DNA of 64,000 bases from Arcobacter acticola (GCF_013177675.1 NZ_CP042652.1:1178001-1242000); one strand, 5' to 3'; shown: positions 17,076-30,300, counted from the stretch's first letter. The notes: generated from the letters alone by a model not told the origin. Made by a program: numbers and translations.

Positions 17076-18718
17076 CCCAAATAATTCCATAACATTTAAA
17101 TAGAAAGTCAAAAAAGGCTATAATAAGGGATATATAAAAGAAAAGTTGCACTTAATTCTTTCACCCACTAGGTGCAACTTTTTCCATAGGATTGTATTAT
17201 GACACAAACTATTTTAGAGTTCGATTTAGCAACAACTAAAGAAAAATTAACACCAAGAGCTGGAACAATTATTCTTGGTGAATATATGAAGGGTTTGGGA
17301 TTAGAAAAACTTTGTAATACAAATTTGCCATTACCTCTAAATCATAAAGGTTATAATCCATTTGATTTTATCTATCCCCTTGTATTAATGCTTCACAGTG
17401 GTGGTAGAGTAATAGATGATATTCGTGAAATAAGAATTGATTCTGCTTTAAAACAAAGTTTGAATATCAAACATATTCCAACTGCAAGTGGTGTTATAAA
17501 ATGGCTCAAACGAACAGGATTGGCTGGAGTTTATGGTTTAGAATCAATCAATAAAATTTTAATGGAAAGATATCTAAATAGAATCGATGAAGATTTAATT
17601 TTAGATATAGATGCAACAGTAATTGAAGCACATAAAGCTACTTCTAAATATACTTATAAAATGATACCTGGATATATTCCAATGTTAGGGCATATCAATG
17701 GTGGATATGTCATAAAGAGTGAATTTAGAGATGGTAATATTGCTCCTGCTGATACAAATTTAGAATTTGTAAAAAAGTGTATCAGTCAACTTCCAAAAAA
17801 TAAAAAACTATCTTGGTTAAGAGCTGATAGTGCAACATATCAAGCTGAAGTTTTTAACTATTGTGAAGAGAATAATATTAACTTTGCAATAGGTGGGCAA
17901 TTGGATAGGTCAGTTATGAAACAAATCAATAAATTAACTAAATGGGAAACACTCTCAAAATTTGAAGATGTAAGTGAATTTGTTCACACTATGACAAAAA
18001 CAAATAAGGCTTTTAGAGTTATTGTAATCAAACGAAATATTACACCAATGCTTCCAAATCTTGAAGATGTGCTAACAGATGAAGAGAAAGCTCAGTACCA
18101 TAAAGAGAAATTTTATGTAATTGCTACAAACAATAATGAATTATCACTAAAAAAGATTATTAAACTTTATCGTCAAAGAGGTGAAACAAGTGAAAATAAG
18201 ATAAAAGAGCTAAAAAATGGGTTTAATATGGATTACCTTCCATCGGGAGATTTTATATCTAATGCACTTTATTTCCAAATTGGTACACTAGCTTATAACC
18301 TTTTTATCCTATTTAAAACTATTCTTGATGCAAATCTTCAAAAACACACCCTAAAAACAATAAGATATAAGCTCTATAACATTGCAGGTAAAGTGATAAT
18401 TCATGCAAGAAAAACAATTTTAAAAGTAAATGATGAGTTTATAGGAATACTTCAAAGGATAAGACAAAAAGCTTATGAACTATCACTTGAATAGCTAAAA
18501 CTCATACATTATTTTTTTAATTGTTGATAAAGAATAAAGTATTCCCTGAAAAACCCTAAAAAATGCAAATATGACAAAAATTCATAATAGTTCATCCAAA
18601 AAAAATTAAATATCCAAATAATTCTTTAAAAAGATGTACTGTTTCGAGAATATTATGAAAAACAACATTTGATTATGAGTTGATTTTTATTGATTCTATG
18701 TTTATGTCAGGATTTGGG
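17076..18718 (+). mobile_element. IS1380-family insertion sequence, complete
   Basis: A 1,643-bp element with imperfect terminal inverted repeats (left CCCAAATAATTCC, right end reading CCCAAATCCTGAC on the other strand) and a 5-bp target duplication GATAC (17071-17075 and 18719-18723). A hairpin near the left end (arms 17141-17151 and 17172-17182, T-rich downstream) probably blocks read-through into the transposase. The insertion lies between the Cache kinase and the tolC operon, at the very edge of regulon box 2, which the duplication leaves intact. Confidence 0.85.
17199..18494 (+). CDS. IS1380-family transposase
   Basis: A 431-residue DDE transposase. The N-terminal LTPRAGTIILGEYMKGLGL and LMLHSGGRVIDDIREIR segments are typical of the family. 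The catalytic triad is visible: Asp in LDIDATVIEAHK, Asp in LRADSATYQ, and Glu in RGETSENKIKELK. The reading frame is intact and full length, so the element may still be active. Confidence 0.9.
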   Translation: MTQTILEFDLATTKEKLTPRAGTIILGEYMKGLGLEKLCNTNLPLPLNHKGYNPFDFIYPLVLMLHSGGRVIDDIREIRIDSALKQSLNIKHIPTASGVIKWLKRTGLAGVYGLESINKILMERYLNRIDEDLILDIDATVIEAHKATSKYTYKMIPGYIPMLGHINGGYVIKSEFRDGNIAPADTNLEFVKKCISQLPKNKKLSWLRADSATYQAEVFNYCEENNINFAIGGQLDRSVMKQINKLTKWETLSKFEDVSEFVHTMTKTNKAFRVIVIKRNITPMLPNLEDVLTDEEKAQYHKEKFYVIATNNNELSLKKIIKLYRQRGETSENKIKELKNGFNMDYLPSGDFISNALYFQIGTLAYNLFILFKTILDANLQKHTLKTIRYKLYNIAGKVIIHARKTILKVNDEFIGILQRIRQKAYELSLE

Positions 18719-18747
18719 GATACTTTTGTAGTACTTTTTTATATAAT
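18719..18747 (+). promoter_or_regulatory. Regulon box 2 and -10 upstream of the tolC operon
   Basis: GATACTTTTGTAGTACTTTT at 18719-18738, two TACTTTT half-sites 11 bp apart, followed by TATAAT at 18742-18747. Spacing to this -10 is 3 nt here rather than 6; a second TATAAT occurs at 18752-18757. The first five bases are also the target duplication of the IS1380 element. The box is identical to that before the small lipoprotein at 63.5 kb. Confidence 0.72.
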
Positions 18748-18775
18748 CTGATATAATTAGATAAAAAGGAATAAA

Positions 18776-20593
18776 ATGCTAAAAAAAGTTTCTAAAATCA
18801 TTGCTATTTCTGTTGTAGCTTCTTTTGTTATAACTGGTTGTTCAATAAAACCAGAAGCAATGTTAAAAGAAGATGTAAAAGAGATGATAAAAAAAGACCT
18901 AACTACTTTAAGTGATGTAGTTCAACCTGTTACTAAACCAATATCTTTAGATGAAGCTATTGATAGAGGATTAAATCATAATCTTCAAAAAAGAGTAAAA
19001 ATTCTTGAAACAGCACTTTCTAATCAACAATTGGATTTAGTATATTATGATATGTTACCAAGTTTAACAGCAAGTGCTGGATATTCAGAAAGAAATAATT
19101 ATGCAGGTAGTGCAAGTACTACATTTGATGAAAATGGTAATCCAAGACCATTAGATGCTAATCCTTCTTATTCAGTTTCTCAAGATAAAGAAAGAACAAC
19201 ATCTGATTTAACATTTTCTTGGAATATTTTAGATTTTGGTTTATCTTATGTGAGAGCTCAACAACAAGCTGATAAATTTTTAATAGCTCAAGAAAAACAA
19301 AAAAAAGTAGAGCATAATTTAACTCAAGAAATTAGAAGAGCTTATTATCAAGCTGTTTCATCTCAAGATTTATTAAAAAGAATACAACCTATGATGGTTG
19401 AAGTTAAAAAAGCATTATCAGATTCAAAAGAAATACAAAATCAAAGAGTTGCAAAATCTCCCATGGAAGCTTTATCATATCAACGAGAACTACTTGATAT
19501 TTTAAGATCATTACATACATTAGAAAGTAGTTTGATTTCTGCTAAAGTTGAATTGGCTGAATTAATGGGATTAAAACCTGGAATTGTATTTGATTTAGCT
19601 GATAAAGTTGAAAAAAACTATGATATTCCACAAATAGATATGAGTTTAGAAGAAATGGAGTTAATTGCATTAGAAAATAGACCAGAACTTGCAGAAAGTA
19701 GATATCAAGAAAGAATATCTGAAAAAGAGATAACAGCTGCAAAATTAAAATTATTGCCAGGTATTAATTTAAGTACATCATTATCTTATGAAAATAGTGA
19801 TTATTTATTAAATAATGATTGGTATTCTTATGGAGCTAATGTTTCTTGGAATTTATTAAATGTATTTAAAGCTAATGAAATGAACAAACTAGCTAAAACA
19901 CAAGTTGAAGTAGCAAAAGAACAAAATTTAGCTTTATCAATGGCTGTATTATCTCAAGTACATTTATCAATTATAAAATTTAATCAAGCTAAAAAAGAAT
20001 ACTTATTAGCAAAAGATTATTTAAATGTTGCAGATGATATTTATAAATTAGTAGAAGTTGAAAATGATTTAAATATTAACAGCAGACTAGTTTTAATAAA
20101 AGAAAAACTAAATCATATTTTAGCAACTCTTAGATATTCATCATCATATGCAAATGTACAAAATAGTTATGGAAGAATTTATGCTTCTATTGGAGTTGAT
20201 AAAAAAATTGAAACACCTTCTAATAACGTAAATAATATTTTAGCGATAGAAAACCCAAAAGTAGAAGAACCAAAACAAGAAGTTCCAGTTGTTGTTATTG
20301 AAGAACCAAAACAAGAAGTACTAACAAAAGAACAAGTAAACCAAGAAACTCCAATTGTTGAAGAAGCTAAAAATGATTCGATGATTAAAGAAGATGATTT
20401 TTACAATAAAAAATTTAGTAGTTCAATAATTACTATTTTTGAGGGTGAAAAATTATTAGTAAATAATGAAGAATATATGGTAAAAGCAAATGATGATATA
20501 TCAACAATTGCAAAAGAAAAAGGTGTTTCTATTTCTTCAATTGTAATTGAAAATTTTTGGTTAGTTGAAAAAAATAGAGTTAGCTCAAAATAA
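18776..20593 (+). CDS. TolC-like outer-membrane lipoprotein with C-terminal LysM-like module
   Basis: A 605-residue outer-membrane efflux protein, longer than usual (about 420-500). The N-terminus has a lipobox (VITGCS, Cys near residue 22). Residues about 55-470 show the duplicated OEP pattern of helical-barrel proteins, with LDEAIDRGLNHN and the second repeat at MELIALENRPELAESRYQE. The tail has a linker with repeated EEPKQEV and then, about 560-598, a segment (YMVKANDDISTIAKEKGVSISSIV) that resembles a LysM, which could hold the channel to peptidoglycan. It begins the cassette, with AAGG as ribosome site; the adaptor gene starts 12 nt downstream. Confidence 0.85.
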   Translation: MLKKVSKIIAISVVASFVITGCSIKPEAMLKEDVKEMIKKDLTTLSDVVQPVTKPISLDEAIDRGLNHNLQKRVKILETALSNQQLDLVYYDMLPSLTASAGYSERNNYAGSASTTFDENGNPRPLDANPSYSVSQDKERTTSDLTFSWNILDFGLSYVRAQQQADKFLIAQEKQKKVEHNLTQEIRRAYYQAVSSQDLLKRIQPMMVEVKKALSDSKEIQNQRVAKSPMEALSYQRELLDILRSLHTLESSLISAKVELAELMGLKPGIVFDLADKVEKNYDIPQIDMSLEEMELIALENRPELAESRYQERISEKEITAAKLKLLPGINLSTSLSYENSDYLLNNDWYSYGANVSWNLLNVFKANEMNKLAKTQVEVAKEQNLALSMAVLSQVHLSIIKFNQAKKEYLLAKDYLNVADDIYKLVEVENDLNINSRLVLIKEKLNHILATLRYSSSYANVQNSYGRIYASIGVDKKIETPSNNVNNILAIENPKVEEPKQEVPVVVIEEPKQEVLTKEQVNQETPIVEEAKNDSMIKEDDFYNKKFSSSIITIFEGEKLLVNNEEYMVKANDDISTIAKEKGVSISSIVIENFWLVEKNRVSSK

Positions 20594-20605
20594 TAAGGTA
20601 GTTTA

Positions 20606-21325
20606 ATGAAAAAAATTTTAAGTTTAGCCTTGTTGGCCTCTTGTTTGTACTCTGATAATAATTTAACTTCAAGAGCTGTAATTGTTTCACTTGATAGAAC
20701 AGTTTTATCAAGTGAAATAGCTGGAGAAATTATATATCTTTCAAAATTTGAAGGAGATGCTTTTGCTAAAGATGAATCTTTACTCAAAATTGATTGTTCA
20801 GTATATAAAGCTCAAAAGAGAAAAATAGATGTTGAGAAAGAGATAGCAAGACTAGAACTTGAAAAAAATAAGAAATTAGATACTTATGGTTCGGTTGGAA
20901 CATTTGAAATACAAATTTCTCAAGAGAATCTTAATAAACAAAAAGCAGAAAGTGATATAGCAGCTATTAATATTTCTAGATGTGATATAAAAGCACCCTT
21001 TGATGGGAGAATTGCAAGTAAGAAAGTGTCTAAATATCAAAACATAAAACCACAAGATGAACTTTTGGAAATTGTAGGAATTGATAATCTTGAAGCAAGA
21101 GTAGTTGTTCCTTCTTCTTGGCTTGTTTGGTTAAAAAAAGGAAAAGAGTTTGATTTATCTATTGATGAGACAAAAACAACAGTAAAGGCGAAAATTATAC
21201 AAATTGACTCAGTTGTTGATCCAACGAGTCAATCTATTACAATTAGAGCAAAATTATTAAAACCATTTGAAAATATAATTCCAGGTATGAGTGCAACAGC
21301 AAACTTCTACCAAGAAAATAACTGA
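20606..21325 (+). CDS. Short HlyD/MFP-family periplasmic adaptor
   Basis: A 239-residue exported protein (signal MKKILSLALLASCLYS). It has both halves of a barrel-sandwich (lipoyl-like) domain, at SSEIAGEIIYLSKFEGDAFAKDE and ISRCDIKAPFDGRIASKK, joined by a short coiled coil, then a beta-barrel region ending IIPGMSATANFYQ. At about 240 residues it is shorter than typical adaptors (330-400) because the coiled coil is short and there is no membrane-proximal domain. It probably bridges the TolC-like channel to an inner-membrane partner; no RND or ABC pump is encoded nearby. It sits between tolC and the giant gene with gaps of 12 and 15 nt. Confidence 0.82.
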   Translation: MKKILSLALLASCLYSDNNLTSRAVIVSLDRTVLSSEIAGEIIYLSKFEGDAFAKDESLLKIDCSVYKAQKRKIDVEKEIARLELEKNKKLDTYGSVGTFEIQISQENLNKQKAESDIAAINISRCDIKAPFDGRIASKKVSKYQNIKPQDELLEIVGIDNLEARVVVPSSWLVWLKKGKEFDLSIDETKTTVKAKIIQIDSVVDPTSQSITIRAKLLKPFENIIPGMSATANFYQENN

Positions 21326-21340
21326 TAATAAGGGAAAGTT

Positions 21341-24300
21341 ATGAAAATAAAAAAAATAAAAAAACCAATAATTAGTGCTTTAGAACAAAGAATACTTTTT
21401 GATGGGGCTGCTGTTGCAACAGTTGTTGATGTACTTGATAATAGTAGTTTTCCATCAAATGAAACAACTGCAACATCAAATGATGTTACTAGTAATAATG
21501 CTGAAAATACTGTACATGAAGCACAAGCAGTTCAAGGATTTGAGAGAGATAGAAGAGAAGTTGCATTTGTAGATGCAACAGTAAGTGATTATCAAACTTT
21601 GGTTGATGGTGTGGGTGAAGGTGTAGAAGTATATCTTGTAAGTTCACTAGATGATATAAACTCTATATTAAAAAATGAAATAAATATAGATGCAATACAT
21701 ATTTTATCTCATGGTACAACGGGTGAAATAACTGTAGGAAATGATGTATTAAATGGAAATACTTTAGATGATAATGCCTTATTATTAGAAACTATGAAAA
21801 ACTCTCTTTCTGAAAATGGAGATATTTTATTATATGGATGTAATGTAGCAAGTGATGGAAGTGGACAAGAATTTATAAATACTTTGGCTGAAATCACACA
21901 AGCTGATGTTGCAGCTTCTGATGATGTTACAGGTTCTGTTACTCTTGGTGGTGATTGGGATTTAGAAGTTAGTACCGGAACTATTGATACAGAATTTATA
22001 TCTGTAAATGCTTATAAATCTGAACTAGGTACTCCATCAATTACAAATTTAAATAATCGTACTTATATAGAACAAAGTTCTCCTTCAATAATTGATAGTA
22101 GTGTAACTATTTCTAATGGGATAAGTTATGATGGTAAATACATAGAATACTCGATTACAGGTTCAAAATCTACTGAAACTTTAGCTTTAACAAATGCAGC
22201 CAATGTTAATGCTTCTGGAGCAATTTCTTTTGTTGGATCTTCTGTTTACTTAGGTAATGGCTCTAGTACAGAAAATATTGGAAGTATTGATTCTACATAC
22301 AATGGATTAAATGGTCAAAAATTAAGAATTAATTTTGTAAGTGCATTTACTAATCCAAGTTTTGAAACAGGGGCTATTACTGGTTGGACAGCTATGAATC
22401 AAATGATAAATTTAGGGGTTACCTCAATCGCAGGTTTTACGTCTAATGATACAAGTACATATACTGACAATCAAAATTCTGGTGGAAATGATAATGACGT
22501 ACCATCGAGAGCTTCTTATAATACTCAAATTTCAACTGTTACTACAAGTAATGGTTCTTATTCACTGGAATTAAGTAGTTCAATGACTACCTTAAATGGT
22601 TATGATGTAGTTCATGGTCCTGCTGTTTATAGTAATAATTTTGAAGCTTCAGCAGGAGATGTTATTTATTTTGATTGGAGAGCATATGCAGGAGGAGATG
22701 ATTTTGATGCTTTTGGTTATATTGTTAATGTAACTACTGGTGCACAAATCGAAGTATTAGATGCTACGGGAGGTTCTAACACCGAATGGACTACAAAAGC
22801 AACAACAATCTCAACAGCTGGAACATATAAATTTGTTTTTGTAAATGGAACTTATGATGCTTCTGGAGGAAAAGCTGCAGGGGGTAAACTTTATATAGAT
22901 AATGTAAGAGTTTTTGGTAACAAAGTTACAGATGCTGTTGTAAGTAATATTTCAAATCAAATTGCATATTCAAATTCTTCAGATGCTCCTGATGCCACAA
23001 GAACTTATAATATTACAGCTGTTAATTCAAGTAATTTATCTTCAACTGCTTCTAGCACAATATATATTACAGCAGTTAATGATGCTCCAATAGGATCAAA
23101 TAAAACAATAACAACAAATGAAGATATATCAAAATTATTGGTTTCTTCTGATTTTGGTTTTAGTGATGTTGATGGAGATTCTTTATCAGGTATTAAGATA
23201 ACATCTTTAGCAACAAAAGGAACATTAGAATATTTTAATGGTTCAATTTGGCAAAATGTAACTTCAAATCAGTTAATTACAAAAGCTAATATAGATTCTG
23301 GTTATTTAAGATTTAATCCTACTTTAAATGAAAATGGTACAAATTATGCTTCTTTTGGTTTTAAAGTAAATGATGGAACAGTTGATTCTACAAATACATA
23401 TACAATAACATATAATGTAACTTCTGTAAATGATGCCCCAACAATAGAATCAACAATATTGACAGACTATAATTCAACAACTGCAGTTGCTACAATTATA
23501 TCTCCTTCATTAGTTTTAGATGATGTAGATAACGCAACTTTATCAAGTGCCACAATATCTATTTCAAATGGATTTATAGCAGGAGATATATTAAGTTTTA
23601 CAAATAATAATGCAACAACATACGGAAATATTGTAGCAAATTATAATAGTTCAACAGGCGTATTAACATTGACTTCAAGTGGTAATACAGCTACAAAAGC
23701 ACAATTTCAATTAGCTTTACGAAATGTAACTTATCATTCTAGCTCATCAAATCTTTCGGATGGTTCAAGAACAATTTCATGGATAGTAAATGATGGAGCA
23801 GCGAATAGTTTAACGGACACATCAACAATAAATATTTTTTCAGATTTTGATAATGATGGTGTAAAAGATAGTAATGATATTGATGATGATAATGATGGAA
23901 TTTTAGATATAAATGAATCAACTGAAAATTTCCAATGGGCAGGAGGTTATAGTATTTCAGGTAATACTGCAACTGGAAATATTGATGGAATAGGATTTAC
24001 TTATACTTTAACTAACTTAGATCAAACTGCTTTAAATATCGCTACAACTTCTTCAATGTTTAGTCATAGTACATTTCCTAGTGAGTACAATGTTCCAAAT
24101 AGTAATCCTACAATTAGAAATGATTTAGCATCTATTAATACTTTAGATTTTAGTAGTACTATATTAAATCCTGTATTATCATTTTCATCAATTGGTAATC
24201 CTAGTACACCTGTACAAATTCAATTTTATAATGATATTGAAATTCTTTTTTCAACAGCAACAGGTGGTGGAAGTATAAGTTATGATCCAATTACAAGAAT

Positions 24301-27300
24301 TCTAACAGGAGCTGAAGGATTTGCAGTTATAAAAATAGCTGGAGAATTTAATCAAATTAAATTTGATTATTTATCTAATGAAACATATGTTAATTTTGCA
24401 TTTGGAGCTGATGTTAGACAAGATGTTGATACAGATGGTGATGGTCTAGTAGATAGACTTGATACTGATTCAGATAATGATGGAGTATTAGATAATGTAG
24501 AAGCTCAAGTAGCAGGTGGTTTTGGAGTTTCTAATCCAAAAACTTTATCTGGATATATCGCACCACTTGGTACAGATGTTGATATGGATGGTTTAGATGA
24601 TGCATATGATGCTGATACTTCAAGTGCTTCTAAAACTTTAGCAAGCGTATCTAATGGATTAACTCCAATTGATTCAAATTCAAATGTAACAGCTGATTAT
24701 TTAGTAGATGAAGCACCTGTTTTAACTGTTGGTAACTTAGCTTCTCATGATGGTACAACAACATCAAGTGAAATTATTGCACCTGCTTTAACTTTATTTG
24801 ATGTTGAAAATCATAATATAAGTCAAGCAAAAATACAAATCAATAATTTTGTTTCAGGTGATACATTAAGTTTTACAAATGATAGTTCAACAATGGGCTC
24901 AATTACTAGCTCATATAATAGTTCAACTGGAATTTTAACTCTATCAGGCACAGCTACTGTTTCACAATATGAAGCAGCACTAAAAAGTGTAAAATTTAGT
25001 AAAGTAAATTCAGATACAACTGATAGAAGTTTTAGTTTTACAGTAGGATCTGCAATTCCATATAGTGGAAATGGGCATTATTATGAAGTTGCATATTTTA
25101 CATCAGGTAAAACATGGGATCAGGCAAAAGCTTTTGCACAAACTCAGACATTATATGGAATGCAAGGTTATTTAGCAACAATAACAAGTGCTGATGAAAA
25201 TGCATTTATTTTATCAAAACTTCCATCTGATGCTTGGATTGGAGGAAGTGATGCAGCGGTTGAAGGAACTTGGAAATGGGTAACAGGTCCAGAAGCTGGT
25301 CAAACAATGTCATATACAAACTGGAATAGTGGTGAGCCAAATAATTCAGGAAATGAAGATGCGGCAGAGTTTTATGCTACAGGTTCAAATCCTGGGAAAT
25401 GGAATGATTTACCTTCAAGTTCAACAACTTTACAATATGCAATTATTGAATATGGTGGAATGCCTACAGATACAACAGTTCCAGTGATTTCAGCAACTGC
25501 AACGATGATTGTAAATGATGCACCGACAATTTCAGTTTCAAGTAATCCTTATGCAGTAGATTTAGATGGAACTAATGATTATTTAACAACAAATAGCAGT
25601 ATATTAAATGATATTTCTAAATATACTGTTTCATTTTGGATAAATCCAGATAGTTTAACTTCAAATATTCCTATTAGAAGTTTAGTTGGACAAAATGATG
25701 CCTTTGAAATATTTATTAAAAATGGAAATACATTAACGTTTTGGAATTCTATAAGTGGTGGAGTTGATTATGGTTTAAGTGGAATTTTAAGTACAGGAAA
25801 TTGGACTCATTTGGCAATTACAGGTGATTCAGTAAAAGGTGAAGTTAAAATATACGCTAATGGAGTTTTAAAAACTACTTTGACCCATGCAACTTCAGCA
25901 AATTATGGTAATTCAACTTATAACGTAACTGTTGGTGGATATGTACAAGATTCAACAAATGGCGGTTTTTTTGATGGGAAATTAGATGAAATTTCAATCT
26001 GGAATGAAGTAAAAACGGCACAAGAAATATCTACTTTACAAACTGCAAGATTAACTGGAGAAGAGACAGGTTTATTAGCTTATTGGTCAATGGATGAAGG
26101 TACTGGAAATAGTGTTGAAAATAAAGTAAGTGGAAGTGATGTAAATACAAATTTAACCCTAACAAATGGAACAACATGGGTAAATTCAACTTTAAACGTA
26201 ATTACAACATACACAGAACATGATGCGCCTATTATTATTTCACCTTCAGTAACAATTGGGGATACAGATAGTAGTACTATTGAAAGTGCAACAATTTCTA
26301 TTAGTTCAAATTTTGTTTTAGGGGATACTTTAAGTTTTATAAATGATGATTCTAGTAAATATGGAAATATAACTGCATCATATGACTCTTCAACAGGAGT
26401 TTTAACATTAAGCTCATCTGGCTCAACTGCAACAATGCAACAATGGAAAGATGCATTAGAAAATGCTAAATTCTCAATTTCTAGTTCGACTGATGTTGTA
26501 AATAGTGCAACAAAAACTATTTCTTGGAAAGTTAATGATGGTTCATTAGATAGTTTAATTGATACTTCAAGTATAAATGTACAAGGTTTTGGAAAAATGC
26601 CTTACATTTATGGTACAGATAAAGCAACTGTAAATGAAGATAGCAGTGTATCTTTATCTGGTTTTACTGTTGGAGATGATGATACAACTATTTTAACAGT
26701 TAGTGTCGTATCTCAACATGGAGATTTATCATTAGGAACAACTACTGGAATTACGGGATATTCAAGTGCAACTAAAACATTAGAAATCACAGGAACATCT
26801 GCTGATTTACAAAATGCTCTAAATAGTATGGTTTATACTCCTGATGCAAACTATAATGGACTTGATGAATTAGTTATAAAAGCTAGTGATGATAGTGGAA
26901 AATCTTGGAGTGATTATTATGTTAGTAGAACCGGATTATTTTATAACCCGACTAATCAACACTATTATGAATTTGTTTCAACTCCATTAACTTGGGATGC
27001 AGCAAAAACAGCAGCAGAAAGTAGAACTTATCTAGGATTAGGTGGATATTTAGCAACGGTAACAAGTTCTGCTGAAAATGCTTTAATTGCATCTAAACTT
27101 GGTGGTAATGGATGGATGGGTGCTAGTGATGCAACTCAAACTTGGACAAGAGCAGATGGAACAACATTTACTACAAGTGAAGGTAATTGGACTTGGATAT
27201 CAGGTCCTGAAGCTGGAACTAAGTTTTGGCAAGATGAAACAAGAGAACTTGGTAGAACAGAGAGTGTTCAAGGGTATACAGTAAATGGAATGTATGCAAA

Positions 27301-30300
27301 TTTTGCTTCGGGAGAACCAAATAATTATGGTGGAGATGAAGATGTAGCACATTTTTATTCAAATAATGGAACATGGAATGATTATCCAAATAGTATGAAT
27401 TTAGGATATGTTGTTGAATATGGAGGATTATCTACGGATATATCTTCAAAACCAGCAGCTGCAAAATTAGAAATAACAGTTGTATCTGTAAATGATTTAC
27501 CTGTAAATAATAATGTACCAAGTTCTGTAACTACAAATGAAGATACATCAATAGTATTTTCAAGTGCAAATAGTAATGCAATTACAATTACAGATATTGA
27601 TGCAACAACTGTAACAACAACTTTATCTATAGGAAGCGGAAAAGGTACATTAAATGTAATAGAAGGAAATGCAACTACAATTACAAATAATGGTACAACA
27701 ACAGTTCAAATTACAGGAACAGTTGAACAGGTAAATTCAGCTTTAGATGGATTAGTTTATAATCCAACTTCAAATGCAAATGGAAATGCTTATACTACTT
27801 TAACAATCTCTACAAATGATGGATTTGCAACAGATTTGGATTTTGTTACTATAAATGTAACTGCTGTTGATGATTTACCAGTTGCAAACTCTATGGCTGC
27901 AACGGTAGGAGTAGGTTCTGCACAATTATTTAGTTATTTCCAGTCAAACTTTTTTGATGTTGACAATGATGCACCAGTAGCTATAAAATTAACTTCAGCT
28001 CCTGATAAAGGTCAATTTGAACATTGGAATGGGACTTCTTGGGAAATAGTGAGCAATATAACACCAAGTACACCTTTAATTGTTGCTATGAGTGAAATGA
28101 ATGATTATAGATTTAATGCTTTAAGTGAATCTAATACTTCAACAACTGTTCAATGGCAAGTAAAAACAGCTGGCAATACAAGTGATACAGGTTGGTCAAA
28201 TACAGCAACTGGAACTATATCTATTTTAAGTTATTCTGATAATACAACACCTAGTGTTTCTATTACTTATCCAACTGGAACAACAACTGGAACACCAACT
28301 ACTCAAATAGTTGAAGCGCCAGATTCATCTAATCCTACATCTTCTGTTGAAACAACAACAAGCAATAATGTTATTTCAATAAATGAAGATACTCAAACTG
28401 CAACTATAACTTTAACGTATAGTGATGGTGTAACTCCCGCACAATTTATGCAAGGAATAATGACATCAAGTAATACAAGATTAATTGATTTTAGTGATTC
28501 AAGTACATTTGAAATGACACAAAGTGTTGTTAATAATGTTGGAACTATTACTTTAATTTTAAAACCAAAAGCAGATATGTATGGTGATACATTGATTACT
28601 TTAGGTGCATTTGATGGACAAAAAACATCACAAGAAACATTTACTTTACGTGTTAATTCTGTAAATGAACAAGCCATTGTGGATAACTTTACAAGAACAA
28701 TAGATGAAGATACATCATTTAGTTTTGCAACTATTAATCCTGCTGATATTTACCATGATGCAAATGATGTAAACAATAATACAAATGTTACAGCAGTTGA
28801 TTATAATTCACAAATGGCGATAATTCAAGATGCTATGATGAATCCATCTGATACATCTAAACAACTTGCAAAAGCAACAGCTATTACAACTTTAGTAGAT
28901 GCAAACTATTTCCCTCAGTCATTTATAATAGATACTTTACCAACAAATGGTGATTTATATTTAGATGGTACAAAAATTGTAGCAAATAATTATGTTGTGG
29001 CAATTGCCGATTTAGAAAAATTAGTTTATCAACCTGATTCAAACTATTTTGGAACAGATAATTTCACTTGGCATGCTTTAGATAAAGAAAGATTAGCTTC
29101 TGTTATTAAAACAGCTACATTTACAGTAAATCCAATAAATGATGCACCCGTTATCACATCTCCTTCAACAATACAAATCGTTGATACAACAGGTGCTTCA
29201 ATAAATGGAACAATTACAAATACTTTAGTTGCTAATGATGTTGATAATACAAGTTTAACTTATAAAATCGATTCAGGAGCAGGTGCTTTTGTTGAAACAA
29301 TGGTTGGAACTTATGGAACATTAGTAATAAATTCAACAACTGGTGATTATGAATTTATACCAAATCAATCAGCTATTACAGCTTTGGATTCAGATACTAC
29401 AGAAACTTTTACTTTAAATGTAAGTGATGGTGTTTTATTTGATACCACAACATTAACAATAAATATAACAGCAGCACCTGAAGCAACTTCTATATATAGA
29501 GAACAAGCAGATGCAACACTTATTTTAACTGATACAAGTATAAATACACAGGAGTCTTATGGTGGAGGTTCTATTGAATTTGATTTAAATGATCCTCAAT
29601 TAACAGAAACTTTAGATATTCAAAAAGTATTAAGTGCTGATATTACAGCGGATGCTGTAAGTATCGTTGGAAATTCTGTTTATCTAGGAAATGGAACAAC
29701 AGCAAGTGTTATTGGTCAAATTGATAGTGTTTATAATGGTGAAAATGGACAAAAATTAAAAATTAATTTCTCCGTTGATTTTGCAAATGGGAATTTTAAT
29801 TCATTAAATAATTCAGTTGGTCTTTTAAGTTCTACTGTAAATGAAGTTATAACTATTGATGGATGGAATATTGTAAATGGTAGAGTAAATTTAGGAGTTG
29901 ATACAATTGCAGGACTTGCAACTCCAGAAGACACTACAAATCCAGGAAGAGTAATATCAGCAGCAGATAAAGATGGGGATATTTTACGAAGAGGAACATT
30001 CTATACTTATGTAAATGATGATGATGGCTCTTTGGGAGATGATAACTCTATAAAATTAAATTCAAGTTTAACATCAACAAATGGATATGCAATAGTTAGA
30101 GGACCATATATCTATTCTGATTCGGCTGTTTCTTTAAAAGTAGGAGATAGCGTTCAATTTGATTGGAAAGCAGAAGGTGGTGCTGATGCTTATGATGTAT
30201 TTGGATATATTGTTGATGTAAATAATCCGTCTAATTATCAAATAATATTAAATCAAACAGGAGCAAATGCAAGGGCTACAACAGCTTGGGCAACTGTATC

